From: Bryobacterales bacterium
Lineage (GTDB): Bacteria; Acidobacteriota; Terriglobia; Bryobacterales; Bryobacteraceae
Reading direction: 5' to 3'
Assembly (NCBI GenBank): GCA_025463005.1
Contig: JAOAPR010000196.1
Location: 1-39,597, forward strand
Length of the DNA stretch: 39,597 bases
Shown in pieces: positions 24,163 to 31,228 of this stretch. Position 1 is the first letter of the stretch. The number at the start of each line of letters is the position of its first letter. Made by a program: the position numbers and the translations under genes. The notes under the pieces were generated by a model. The model ran no database searches. It was not told the DNA's origin and saw nothing but the letters and a program-made list of their open reading frames with translations.

Positions 24163-24272
24163 CGAGTAGCTTTTGAAATCCAGTACTCGCTTGAACCCTC
24201 CAAATAGATCCCGCAGATCGTAGGCCACCTCAATCGCCGTCCAGGACTTCCAACGCTAGAAAAGAGAACATT

Positions 24273-24476
24273 ATGAAAGAAACAGGAACTGTAAAGTGGT
24301 TCAATGCCGCCAAGGGTTTTGGATTTTTGGCGCGTGAAAATGGCGAGGATGTCTTCGTGCATTTTTCGGGAATTGAGGCTTCCGGCTACCGCTCGCTCGA
24401 CGAAGGCGCCAAAGTCACCTTCGTTGTGAAAACCGGCCCAAAGGGCTTGCAGGCCGAGCAAGTCAACTTGGCCTAG
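24273..24476 (+). CDS. Cold-shock protein, CspA family
   Basis: 67 aa, one cold-shock domain. RNP1 is KGFGFLA and RNP2 [19 protein letters not shown] is the family signature. It binds single-stranded RNA/DNA as a cytoplasmic RNA chaperone. Preceded by a long leader and followed without any gap by a 42-codon basic frame. Confidence 0.95.
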   Translation: MKETGTVKWFNAAKGFGFLARENGEDVFVHFSGIEASGYRSLDEGAKVTFVVKTGPKGLQAEQVNLA

Positions 24477-24605
24477 ATGTCCAAGTCACACGGCGATAAA
24501 GCCCGTTTCCACAGAATTCGGAAGCAAAGTATTGCCCGTCGCCTTAGAATCCGGGAGCTCCGGAAAAAGCTGGCTATCGTTCCGATTCAGCCAGTGACGC
24601 CCTAA
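24477..24605 (+). CDS. 42-aa highly basic small protein behind csp
   Basis: The ATG follows the TAG of the cold-shock gene directly. The peptide (MSKSHGDKARFHRIRKQ..., RRLRIRELRKKLA...) has about a third Arg/Lys, a helical heptad pattern and a Pro-rich end. Zero spacing suggests termination-reinitiation coupling with csp. The composition suggests nucleic-acid or ribosome binding (inference). Confidence 0.6.
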   Translation: MSKSHGDKARFHRIRKQSIARRLRIRELRKKLAIVPIQPVTP

Positions 24606-24635
24606 CGGCGCCCCAAATACCACTCGTTAACCCTG

Positions 24636-24682
24636 GCGGTTCGGAATCTGCGGCACGTGTTTGCAATAGCTTACCGAACCGC
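24636..24682 (+). other. Long-loop inverted repeat in the csp downstream region
   Basis: Arms GCGGTTCGG (24636-24644) and CCGAACCGC (24674-24682) pair over nine bases around a 29-base loop. There is no U-run; the element may end or protect the csp transcript. Confidence 0.35.
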
Positions 24683-24742
24683 TACCGTTATGGAGCGGCA
24701 CCCACCTATACTCGCCACCTATTCCTGACGATCTAGAGAGGT

Positions 24743-25009
24743 ATGTTAATTTGGCGTGATGACTTCTCGACTTCAAGTCTGGAAGAGGTAATGCAGTACC
24801 AGACTGAAAATCGAGCGTGGAGCAAGCAGCTGCGTGATCGAGGCAACGCGCTGGTGAACAGCCGGCTGGCGAACGAAATCAGCCAGGAAGACTATCTGGC
24901 CAGCCGCAAGATCGCGCGGGAAGACGCTCTCGAATGCCAGCGCCGGGCAGCCATACTGGACGCACAGATCGCCCGTTGCTCGGTCAGACCGCTGCTTCAT
25001 GCGAACTGA
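24743..25009 (+). CDS. Small 88-aa helical hypothetical protein
   Basis: Soluble, charged helical peptide (EEVMQYQTENRAWSKQL, NEISQEDYLASRKIAREDALEC). No family recognised. The ATG at 24743 has GAGAGG too close upstream; the ATG at 24791 has a better-spaced GAAGAGG and would give 72 aa. A possible -10 TATACT lies near 24707-24712. Confidence 0.5.
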   Translation: MLIWRDDFSTSSLEEVMQYQTENRAWSKQLRDRGNALVNSRLANEISQEDYLASRKIAREDALECQRRAAILDAQIARCSVRPLLHAN

Positions 25010-25011
25010 AG

Positions 25012-25044
25012 CCATAACGGGAACACATCCCATAACAGGAACAC
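25012..25044 (+). repeat. Two direct repeats, 18-bp period
   Basis: CCATAAC(G/A)GGAACAC occurs at 25012-25026 and 25030-25044, just after the 88-aa gene and before a promoter candidate. One mismatch in 15 bases. It might be a tandem regulator site or a duplication scar. Confidence 0.45.
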
Positions 25045-25052
25045 TTCGAGGA

Positions 25053-25081
25053 TTGCGTGCGGGCAACATACCTGCGATACT
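25053..25081 (+). promoter_or_regulatory. Possible promoter upstream of the 112-aa hypothetical gene
   Basis: -35 TTGCGT at 25053-25058, 17-base spacer, -10 GATACT at 25076-25081, next to the tandem repeat. The remaining ~180 bases to the TTG start hold a 33-codon frame (25161-25262) and nothing else I can identify. Confidence 0.35.
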
Positions 25082-25160
25082 GAAAGCACCTCGATCCAAG
25101 AGCCTCGTCGTAATCGCAGGTCCAGGGCGTTCCTCTTCTTCAAGGTAGAACAGGCCCTTC

Positions 25161-25262
25161 ATGCGTGACGTTTCTTACAAGCTGAGAGCCGGAGTCGCCG
25201 GCTTCATTTTCACTCTCCCCGCGGGTTCCATCGTGAGTGCGCGGATGGGAGCCGCCGCTTGA
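25161..25262 (+). CDS. Possible 33-aa leader peptide
   Basis: ATG frame with a central hydrophobic stretch (AGVAGFIFTLPAGSIV), ending in TGA that overlaps the TTG start of the next gene. It could be a coupled leader peptide or chance. There is only a weak AAGG upstream. Confidence 0.25.
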   Translation: MRDVSYKLRAGVAGFIFTLPAGSIVSARMGAAA

Positions 25263-25597
25263 GTTTGCAGCCAGGCAGCGCGGCCGAAGGCAAACCCAAG
25301 CCGGTGGATTTTTCGAATGTGGTTGCGAATCTCCGGGATCTCACCGTACATCTTCATCGAGGCAATGCGGCGGAAGCAAAAACGATTGCTGCCGAGGCCG
25401 CGGAACGCCTTCAGGAAATCATCGTCTCTGGCGATGAGCCTGGAAGTTTTCTGATCGGACGAGCACAGCAAACGCTGTTCGCCATCGAAGAGGTGCGCAT
25501 CATGTTGTCTGAAGACGACGTGAACGGCGCGCTTGCTGCGGCCCGCGACGCCGCCAAAGAGTGGCGGCAGCAGCTTGCCCCCGCAAAGTCGAAGTAG
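25259..25597 (+). CDS. 112-aa helical hypothetical protein
   Basis: TTG start at 25259 (a second TTG lies at 25265). Soluble, with two or three amphipathic helices (FSNVVANLRDLTVHLHRG, EAKTIAAEAAERLQEII, ALAAARDAAKEWRQQL). No family known. It is convergent with the SPOR gene, the stops ten bases apart. The weak start codon leaves the N-terminus uncertain. Confidence 0.55.
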   Translation: MSLQPGSAAEGKPKPVDFSNVVANLRDLTVHLHRGNAAEAKTIAAEAAERLQEIIVSGDEPGSFLIGRAQQTLFAIEEVRIMLSEDDVNGALAAARDAAKEWRQQLAPAKSK

Positions 25598-25607
25598 CGG
25601 CGCAAGA

Positions 25608-26171
25608 CTACTGCTGCTGATAGCGTCGGGCGAAGCTCGCTAGACCAATCTGATCGACAATGTTTTGAGCTTTTTGGTAGGCTTCTGCATCCGGGAACGG
25701 GCCGATCAGCACGCGGAACGTTTTCTCACTCGGGCCGGCTGCGACGAAGGCGTCCAGCGCATGTTTCCGCAATCCCTCGGCGATGACGGTCGCCACGCCT
25801 TTCTCTACCGCCCCAACCTGAATATAGATCGCTTGTGGAACCGGGTTCGCGAACAGCGGGCGTTCGGCCGCTGGTACCGGCGTTGGCGTCTGTATGGGCG
25901 TTACCGGCGAAGGGACAATCGTGGCCTCGATCATTGGAGGTGGCAAAGTCATTGGGGCTTGCTCCAGCTTGATGACCGGCGCAGCGGGCTCTTCGCGGGC
26001 TGATATCACCTTGCCGGCCAGGTAGGAGCCTCCCGAGCAGACCGCCACCACTACCAGCACCAGGAAGGCAATGGCGGCGATCTGGCGACGGCCCACCACC
26101 AGCTCAAACTCCTCCTCTGGATCATCCTCCGGTTCTGCGTGTGGTTCGTCCAAGGAGAAAATCCGCGTCAT
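25608..26171 (-). CDS. SPOR-domain inner-membrane protein
   Basis: 187 aa, type II topology. Acidic cytoplasmic N-terminus (EDDPEEEFELVVGRRQ), a transmembrane helix (residues ~31-53), a Pro/Thr-rich periplasmic linker and a C-terminal SPOR domain (IYIQVGAVEKGVATVIAEGL, FRVLIGPFPDAEAYQKAQ). SPOR domains bind denuded glycan strands at the septum, so a cell-division or wall role is likely. The next same-strand gene upstream is RarA's distant neighbour PilZ; no operon partner is evident. Confidence 0.88.
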   Translation of the reverse strand: MTRIFSLDEPHAEPEDDPEEEFELVVGRRQIAAIAFLVLVVVAVCSGGSYLAGKVISAREEPAAPVIKLEQAPMTLPPPMIEATIVPSPVTPIQTPTPVPAAERPLFANPVPQAIYIQVGAVEKGVATVIAEGLRKHALDAFVAAGPSEKTFRVLIGPFPDAEAYQKAQNIVDQIGLASFARRYQQQ

Positions 26172-26221
26172 ACCACTCGTTTATCGGCGGAAAAGGCGGT
26201 TTTCAGAAGTGCCGGGCGATG

Positions 26222-27280
26222 CTAAAGATTTCGCTTCAGATGGTTGACGATGTGGTAACCGGCGATGAACTTGAACGGCGTCTCGCCCAGGCTGTAGTGC
26301 CCGCAAGGCATCGCGACCACGCGGTGATCGAAGCCTAACTCGCGGACCTTGTCGACCACCTGCTCGGAAAACCGGGTAGGGAAGGTGGTGTCGTAGCGCG
26401 CATACAAGAACAGAGGCTTCTTCCCCTGCGTTGCATAGCGCTCGATGTAGTACGGCGGGCTGATCACCATCCACGCCTCGCGCAACTGATCGAGCGTGAC
26501 TGCCGGCTCCAGCCCCTGACGGATGTGCTGGCTCGAAAGCCCTTCCCAAACCACGTCGGCGAAATAGGTAGAGCAGTGAGCGAAGACGTTCACCTTGAGG
26601 CGCGGATCGTGGACGCTGGCCAGATATGCGTAACAGGAGCCCAGGCTGGTGCCCACAATGCCGATACTTTCGAAGCCTTCGCGCTCCAGCCAATCGACGC
26701 AGCAGCGCGTATCGATAACTGCTTGGCGCGTAGCATCCAGGGTTCGGCCGATATTCGAAGAAACGGCGTAGTCGGCCCGTTCGAGCTCGGGCGGCATTCG
26801 GAAATCGTGGTACGGCAGGCTAAGGCGCAGGGCGTGGATCCCCAGCTTGGCGATCCCCGCACTCAGGGCGTTATGTTGGGTGGCGGATGCATTCCAGTGC
26901 GGCAGCACGATCGCCGCGACCTTGCGCCTTCCCGGCTTAGCATTTGACTTACCAGCAGCCGGGAACCATTGCCCGTGAACCGTGTTGTTCTCTGGATAGG
27001 GGGTCTTCACCGGACTCGTGAAACGCAGGCGGTTGCCGTCCAGCACAAAATCGGAAGGCGTAACGTAATTGAAAAAATCGTCGCTGTCGGCCAGTCCGGC
27101 CTCGTTCAGGAGCTTTAAGTATGCGTGCGGATCGTGCCCGTTCTGGGGAAAGCGGGCTGCCGTCGGCCACTGGCGGGTCCATTCCAGACCCCATTCGAAG
27201 GGACGGACGACGCGGTTGGTGGAGCGGGAATTCAAGCGGTCGTCCCAGTCGTACATCCAGCGGGCGTAGAGGCGTCGCAT
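26222..27280 (-). CDS. Alpha/beta-hydrolase (ABHD18/DUF2048-like)
   Basis: 352 aa with no signal peptide. Catalytic elements: VAAIVLPHWN strand/oxyanion region (121-130), nucleophile elbow GTSLGS with Ser212, acid in ARYDTTFP, and His in PCGHYSLG near the C-terminus. The long N-terminal lead (WEWGLEWT-like) and the LPYH motif fit the DUF2048/ABHD18 branch; the substrate is unknown. The ATG at 27280 is preferred over a TTG three codons earlier. It is 50 bases upstream of the SPOR gene, same strand. Confidence 0.83.
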   Translation of the reverse strand: MRRLYARWMYDWDDRLNSRSTNRVVRPFEWGLEWTRQWPTAARFPQNGHDPHAYLKLLNEAGLADSDDFFNYVTPSDFVLDGNRLRFTSPVKTPYPENNTVHGQWFPAAGKSNAKPGRRKVAAIVLPHWNASATQHNALSAGIAKLGIHALRLSLPYHDFRMPPELERADYAVSSNIGRTLDATRQAVIDTRCCVDWLEREGFESIGIVGTSLGSCYAYLASVHDPRLKVNVFAHCSTYFADVVWEGLSSQHIRQGLEPAVTLDQLREAWMVISPPYYIERYATQGKKPLFLYARYDTTFPTRFSEQVVDKVRELGFDHRVVAMPCGHYSLGETPFKFIAGYHIVNHLKRNL

Positions 27281-27346
27281 GCGGGTCAACTATCAACTTA
27301 GCAGGCCGGCGTCTCGGAATAAAGAAAAGGCCGGAAGAAAGAAAAT

Positions 27347-27374
27347 AGCGCCGGGGGATCACTGCCCCGGCGCT
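27347..27374 (-). terminator. Intrinsic terminator of the PilZ gene
   Basis: 10-bp stem AGCGCCGGGG / CCCCGGCGCT with an 8-base loop. Read on the minus strand it is followed by ATTTTCTTTC, a U-rich tail. It lies 52 bases after the PilZ stop and before the hydrolase gene. Confidence 0.75.
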
Positions 27375-27425
27375 TTAGGAACAAGGAGAGAAAAAGCAAC
27401 GATTCGAACGAAAACTACACAACTA

Positions 27426-27803
27426 CTACATAACAGCGAGCTTAGCCATTCCCGCCACGGCCGAGGCGAGTCCAGGCGCGGACTGGGTACGAAACTCGTA
27501 TTGCTGAATTTCCATGGCGGCCAGCCCGTTTTCAAAGCGGACGATTCGGCCGCGCGCCACCAACCTGAGGGCGCACTTATTGTTGAGCTGAGCTGGCCAA
27601 CTAATGGCTAGCTCGACGCGGCGGCCGGGACGCAATATCTGCCCAGACGTAAACAGCACCCCCGAACTCGACATATTCACCGTCTTGCCTTCGCCCGCCT
27701 CTTCGCCGCCCCGCTTGTTTAAGGCGCGGAAGCGGAGATCACGCTCAATGTCGAACCGGTCCGAACGCCGCCGGTCAGCTTCTCGAGTTTGCTGTAGCCC
27801 CAC
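27426..27803 (-). CDS. PilZ-domain protein
   Basis: 125 aa. The c-di-GMP-binding box begins with RRRSDRFDIERDLRFR (RxxxR) and continues with NMSSSGVLF (D/NxSxxG) and a beta-barrel (GRRVELAISWP, ALRLVARGRIVRFENGLAAMEI). The Asn in place of the usual Asp of DxSxxG is a small departure. It is a stand-alone cytoplasmic effector; the target is unknown. The GTG start at 27803 has GAGG six bases upstream. Confidence 0.85.
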   Translation of the reverse strand: MGLQQTREADRRRSDRFDIERDLRFRALNKRGGEEAGEGKTVNMSSSGVLFTSGQILRPGRRVELAISWPAQLNNKCALRLVARGRIVRFENGLAAMEIQQYEFRTQSAPGLASAVAGMAKLAVM

Positions 27804-27966
27804 GTTTCACCTCGTCTCTACAGAAAGAAGTTTGCCGCAGCGGAAGTGTTGCAGCAATAGAGGACTAGGGCCATTCCCGGGTGGTACAGGGGTACCAACA
27901 GCCCCACACCTAATGACTAGAACCGCTTGGGCGGAAATCGGCACAAGCCCATGGATTTGTTGGAGC

Positions 27967-29283
27967 TCACTTTTCGAGATCGGAGTCGGTCGCAGCATTG
28001 CGCCGGGCCCGAATCTCGGCCAGCCGCTGGGCGATTTTTTGTTCGAGGCCGCGGTCAGTGGGCTCATAGAATATGGTTCCGCGTAAACTGTCGGGCAAAC
28101 AGTTCATAGTATTAAGAGCATCCTCGAACTGGTGGGCGTGCTGGTAGCCTTGGCTGTACCCCCACTCCTTCATTGCCCGGGTGGGAGCGTTGCGGAGCTG
28201 CATCGGAACCGGGTCAGCGGTGGTGTTTTCGACCGTTTCCATGGCCCGGTTCAGGGCCCGATAAGCCGCGTCCGACTTGGGCGCGATAGCGAGGTACAGG
28301 GCGACCTGGGCTAAGGCTTGATCGCCCTCCGGTATACCCAGGAAATGGACGGCCTGCTGCACAGCCATGGCCTGCTCCAAGGCGCGCGGGTCCGCCAGGC
28401 CTATGTCTTCGATCGCCATACGAACCAGCCGGCGAGCCAGGTACATCCGGTCTTCCCCGCCCTGCAGCATGCGTGCCAGCCAGTACAGGGCGGCGTCGGC
28501 ATCGGATGAACGAATGCTCTTATGCAGCGCTGAAATGAGATTGAAATGTTCTTCGCCGGATTTATCGTAGAGCAGCACCTTGCGCTCGATCACCGCTTCT
28601 ACCGCCTCGCGGTCGAGGACGCCTTCGCGGGCCACTCCCGCCGCCGACTCCAGGATGTTGTACGCGGTGCGTGCATCGCCGTTGGCATAGATCGCGATTT
28701 GCTCCAGCAGGTCGCGCGGGGCGGTCAGTTCCAAAACATTCAGGCCGCGTTCCAATAGCGTTACGATTTCGTCCATCGAGAGCGCGCGCAGGGCGTACAC
28801 CTTCGACCGCGAGAGCAGCGCCGAGACCACTTCGAACGACGGGTTCTCGGTCGTCGCGCCGATGAGAATGATGTCGCCGCGCTCGACGTAAGGCAGGAAG
28901 GCGTCCTGCTGGGCTTTGTTGAAGCGGTGAATTTCGTCCACGAAGACCACGGTCTTGCGGCCGGCGCGGCGTAGACGTTCGGCGTCGGCCATTACGGCCT
29001 TGATTTCCTTTATGCCGCTGAGAACGGCGCTGAAGGGTATGAATTCACCCCGGGTCATGCGGGCAACCAGCCGCGCCAGCGTGGTTTTTCCGGTCCCCGG
29101 AGGTCCCCAAAGGATCAAAGATTGAAGCTGATCGCGCTCGATCTGGATCCGCAGCGGCTTGCCCGGCCCTAGGATGTGCTGCTGGCCGACGAAGTCTTCC
29201 AGACGCTCGGGGCGCATGCGCTCGGCCAGGGGACGTTTTTCGTCCGCTGCGGAAGGGATCGGTGCGCTGTCGAACAGGCTCAT
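27967..29283 (-). CDS. rarA: Replication-associated recombination protein A (RarA/MgsA AAA+ ATPase)
   Basis: 438 aa. Walker A GPPGTGKT (60-67), Walker B VFVDEIHRFNKAQQDAFLP (DEIH 116-119), sensor motif GATTENPSFEV, and the C-terminal MgsA tetramerisation region (DRMYLARRLVRMAIEDIGLADP, RNAPTRAMKEWGYSQGYQHAH). It acts at stalled replication forks. The start at 29283 overlaps the stop of the upstream methyltransferase gene (ATGA); a longer frame to 29439 is inside that gene. Confidence 0.95.
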   Translation of the reverse strand: MSLFDSAPIPSAADEKRPLAERMRPERLEDFVGQQHILGPGKPLRIQIERDQLQSLILWGPPGTGKTTLARLVARMTRGEFIPFSAVLSGIKEIKAVMADAERLRRAGRKTVVFVDEIHRFNKAQQDAFLPYVERGDIILIGATTENPSFEVVSALLSRSKVYALRALSMDEIVTLLERGLNVLELTAPRDLLEQIAIYANGDARTAYNILESAAGVAREGVLDREAVEAVIERKVLLYDKSGEEHFNLISALHKSIRSSDADAALYWLARMLQGGEDRMYLARRLVRMAIEDIGLADPRALEQAMAVQQAVHFLGIPEGDQALAQVALYLAIAPKSDAAYRALNRAMETVENTTADPVPMQLRNAPTRAMKEWGYSQGYQHAHQFEDALNTMNCLPDSLRGTIFYEPTDRGLEQKIAQRLAEIRARRNAATDSDLEK

Positions 29284-30017
29284 GCGTTTCTTTGGCGGCG
29301 TGCTTCGTACAGTAAGATGCCAGCCGCGACCGCCGCGTTCAGCGATTCGACGCCGGTAGTCGGGATCTTCAGCCCGGTAGCGCGCGCGGCGAGCTCCGGC
29401 CGGATGCCGCTTCCCTCGGCGCCAATGACGATCGCGCACGGAACACTTAAGTTGCCTTGTGAGACGGGAAGCGCCGCCCGCGGATCGGCCGCATAGAGCT
29501 TGAGGCCGGTAGGGATCTCCAGAACGATGGGCAGACGAAATGCCGAGCCTGCGGAAGCACGGAGCGCCTTCGGATTATAAGGGTTCACGGTGCCCTTAAG
29601 GAACACCGCGCCCGTGGCTCCGAAGGCTTCCGCCGCGCGAAGAATGGATCCCGCGTTTCCGGGATCCTGCACGCCATCGAGGATCACCACCAGCGGCGTC
29701 CCCCGCAATAAATCTTCCTGAGTCCACTCGGGCGGACGAATCAGGGCCAGGACTCCCTGGGGCGATTCAGTGGATGCCAATTTGTTGAACAGGCCGTCCA
29801 GCACCCGGACCACACGGGTTGAGCCGACGGTGGGAACCTCCCGCGCCGATTCCGCCAGAATCAGGGCGCGAATCTCGATCCCGCTGCGCAGCGCTTCGTC
29901 CAAGAGCCTGGGACCCTCAGCCAAAGCGAGCCGGTCTTCGCCCGGAGCGCCGCCGGCAGCCAGGCGCCGCACCTCTTTGAGCAAGGGATTCTTATCGCTG
30001 ATGAGCGTTTCAACCAC
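29280..30017 (-). CDS. SpoU/TrmH-family RNA 2'-O-methyltransferase
   Basis: 245 aa. N-terminal substrate-binding subdomain (residues ~5-90) followed by the SPOUT knot: VVILDGVQDPGNAGSILRAAEAFGA (motif 1), IVIGAEGSGI (motif 2) and IPTTGVESLNAAVAAGILLYEARRQ (motif 3). It uses SAM to methylate a ribose in rRNA or tRNA; 23S rRNA G2251-type is possible but not proven. It is coupled to rarA (ATGA) and divergent from the YdcF gene with 27 bases between starts. Confidence 0.92.
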   Translation of the reverse strand: MVETLISDKNPLLKEVRRLAAGGAPGEDRLALAEGPRLLDEALRSGIEIRALILAESAREVPTVGSTRVVRVLDGLFNKLASTESPQGVLALIRPPEWTQEDLLRGTPLVVILDGVQDPGNAGSILRAAEAFGATGAVFLKGTVNPYNPKALRASAGSAFRLPIVLEIPTGLKLYAADPRAALPVSQGNLSVPCAIVIGAEGSGIRPELAARATGLKIPTTGVESLNAAVAAGILLYEARRQRNA

Positions 30018-30044
30018 GTCCTACAATTAGACTGAGCATATCGC

Positions 30045-30656
30045 ATGAACCGGGCCCTGCTCATAGTCGGACTGAGCGCGGCCGCGGTGGCGACCGTCGC
30101 AACAGGGATCGGCTTGACCACCGTGGCGCGCGAAATTCGCGAACAATCGCGGGTGGATGAGGCGCGGCCCGCCGACGTCATCGTCGTCCTGGGCGCGGCC
30201 GAATACCGCGGCCGTCCATCCCCGGTTCTGGAAGCGCGCCTGAATCATGCCCTGTTTCTGTATCTCCGAAACCTGGCTCCGCGGATTCTGACCACGGGCG
30301 GCGCTGGCGGCGATCCTACCTTCACCGAGGGCGGCGTGGCACAGGCGTATCTGAGCCGGCACGGAGTTCCCTCGGAAGCGATCCTGGTGGAATCGGAAGG
30401 CGAGAGCACGGTGCACAGCATCGCGGCGGCCGCCGAGATTATGCGGCGCATGAACCTGCGGTCCTGCATCGTGGTCAGCGACGGATATCATATCTATCGC
30501 GTAAAGAAGATGCTGGAGAATCAGGGACTGATGGTCTACGGTTCGCCGCGGCCGGAGGATCGAGTCCCGCTGGAGCCGGTGAGCTGGCGCCAGGAGTGGG
30601 TGTATGTGCGGCAGGCCGTGGCGTATGGCCTGTGGAGAGTCGGTATCCCGATCTGA
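30045..30656 (+). CDS. YdcF/ElyC-like protein (DUF218)
   Basis: 203 aa. An N-terminal membrane anchor (residues 4-27) precedes a DUF218 domain: DVIVVLGAAEYRGRPSPVLEARLNHALFL, ILTTGGAGGDPTFTEGGVAQAYL, SEGESTVHSIAAAAEIM, CIVVSDGYHIYRVKKML. The family includes ElyC, needed for envelope lipid-carrier metabolism, and putative SAM binders. Repeat copy 2 begins four bases after the stop. Confidence 0.87.
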   Translation: MNRALLIVGLSAAAVATVATGIGLTTVAREIREQSRVDEARPADVIVVLGAAEYRGRPSPVLEARLNHALFLYLRNLAPRILTTGGAGGDPTFTEGGVAQAYLSRHGVPSEAILVESEGESTVHSIAAAAEIMRRMNLRSCIVVSDGYHIYRVKKMLENQGLMVYGSPRPEDRVPLEPVSWRQEWVYVRQAVAYGLWRVGIPI

Positions 30657-30660
30657 GCAG

Positions 30661-30710
30661 GTGGCGCACGCACTTTGCGTGCCGTGTCGAGACTCCTCTC
30701 GACACTTGTT
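30661..30710 (-). repeat. Dispersed double-hairpin intergenic repeat, copy 2 (inverted)
   Basis: Reverse complement of the element at 9964-10014 with one base less in the second hairpin loop (CAAAGTG against CAAGAGTG). It lies between the YdcF gene and rpsO and retains both hairpins. Confidence 0.85.
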
Positions 30711-30853
30711 CACGTGAACGATATCATCGCGTTCCGATTCCGAGCCGCGAGAGTCATCGAGCGGTTGCCCGCCAAAACCCTTGGCTGTGTCCTGTGTTAT
30801 CCTTGAAAACGATACGTAAAGATTAAGAACTGACGAGGAGTATCGATTCTCGA

Positions 30854-31123
30854 ATGGCACTGGCGGGAGAAGCAAAAAGCAAGGTTATCACGCAGTTCCG
30901 GATCCATAAGTCGGATACGGGCTCGCCAGAGGTGCAGGTGGCTGTCCTGAGCCGGCGAATTTTGGAGCTTCAGGAGCATTTCTCGACGCATGCGAAAGAT
31001 CATCATTCCCGCAGGGGTTTGCTGCAGATGGTCGCGCGGCGCCGCCGGTTGCTGGATTACCTCCGCAGCCGCAGTCCCGAACGCTACAAGGTTCTGATTC
31101 AGAGCCTGGGCATCCGCCGCTAA
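30854..31123 (+). CDS. rpsO: 30S ribosomal protein S15
   Basis: 89 aa, full length. [51 protein letters not shown] is diagnostic. It binds the 16S rRNA central domain early in 30S assembly and usually autoregulates through its leader. GAGGAG lies about 14 bases before the ATG, slightly far, which would fit control by S15 binding. It is followed by pnp as in most bacteria. Confidence 0.97.
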   Translation: MALAGEAKSKVITQFRIHKSDTGSPEVQVAVLSRRILELQEHFSTHAKDHHSRRGLLQMVARRRRLLDYLRSRSPERYKVLIQSLGIRR

Positions 31124-31228
31124 TTCGGTGATCGATCTCGAGCCCTGGCCCTGGCGGCCGGAGCGTCCCCGCGGGAAACCCTCCAAAGTCTCCTCTTAAT
31201 CGACAAAGATTAAAGGACGATTTCACAC

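Noticed and set aside
27807-28067. 86-codon minus-strand frame between PilZ and RarA
   Set aside because: It overlaps the end of rarA by about 100 bases and has no domain or ribosome-binding site. The 27804-27966 gap otherwise holds nothing I can identify beyond the PilZ leader.
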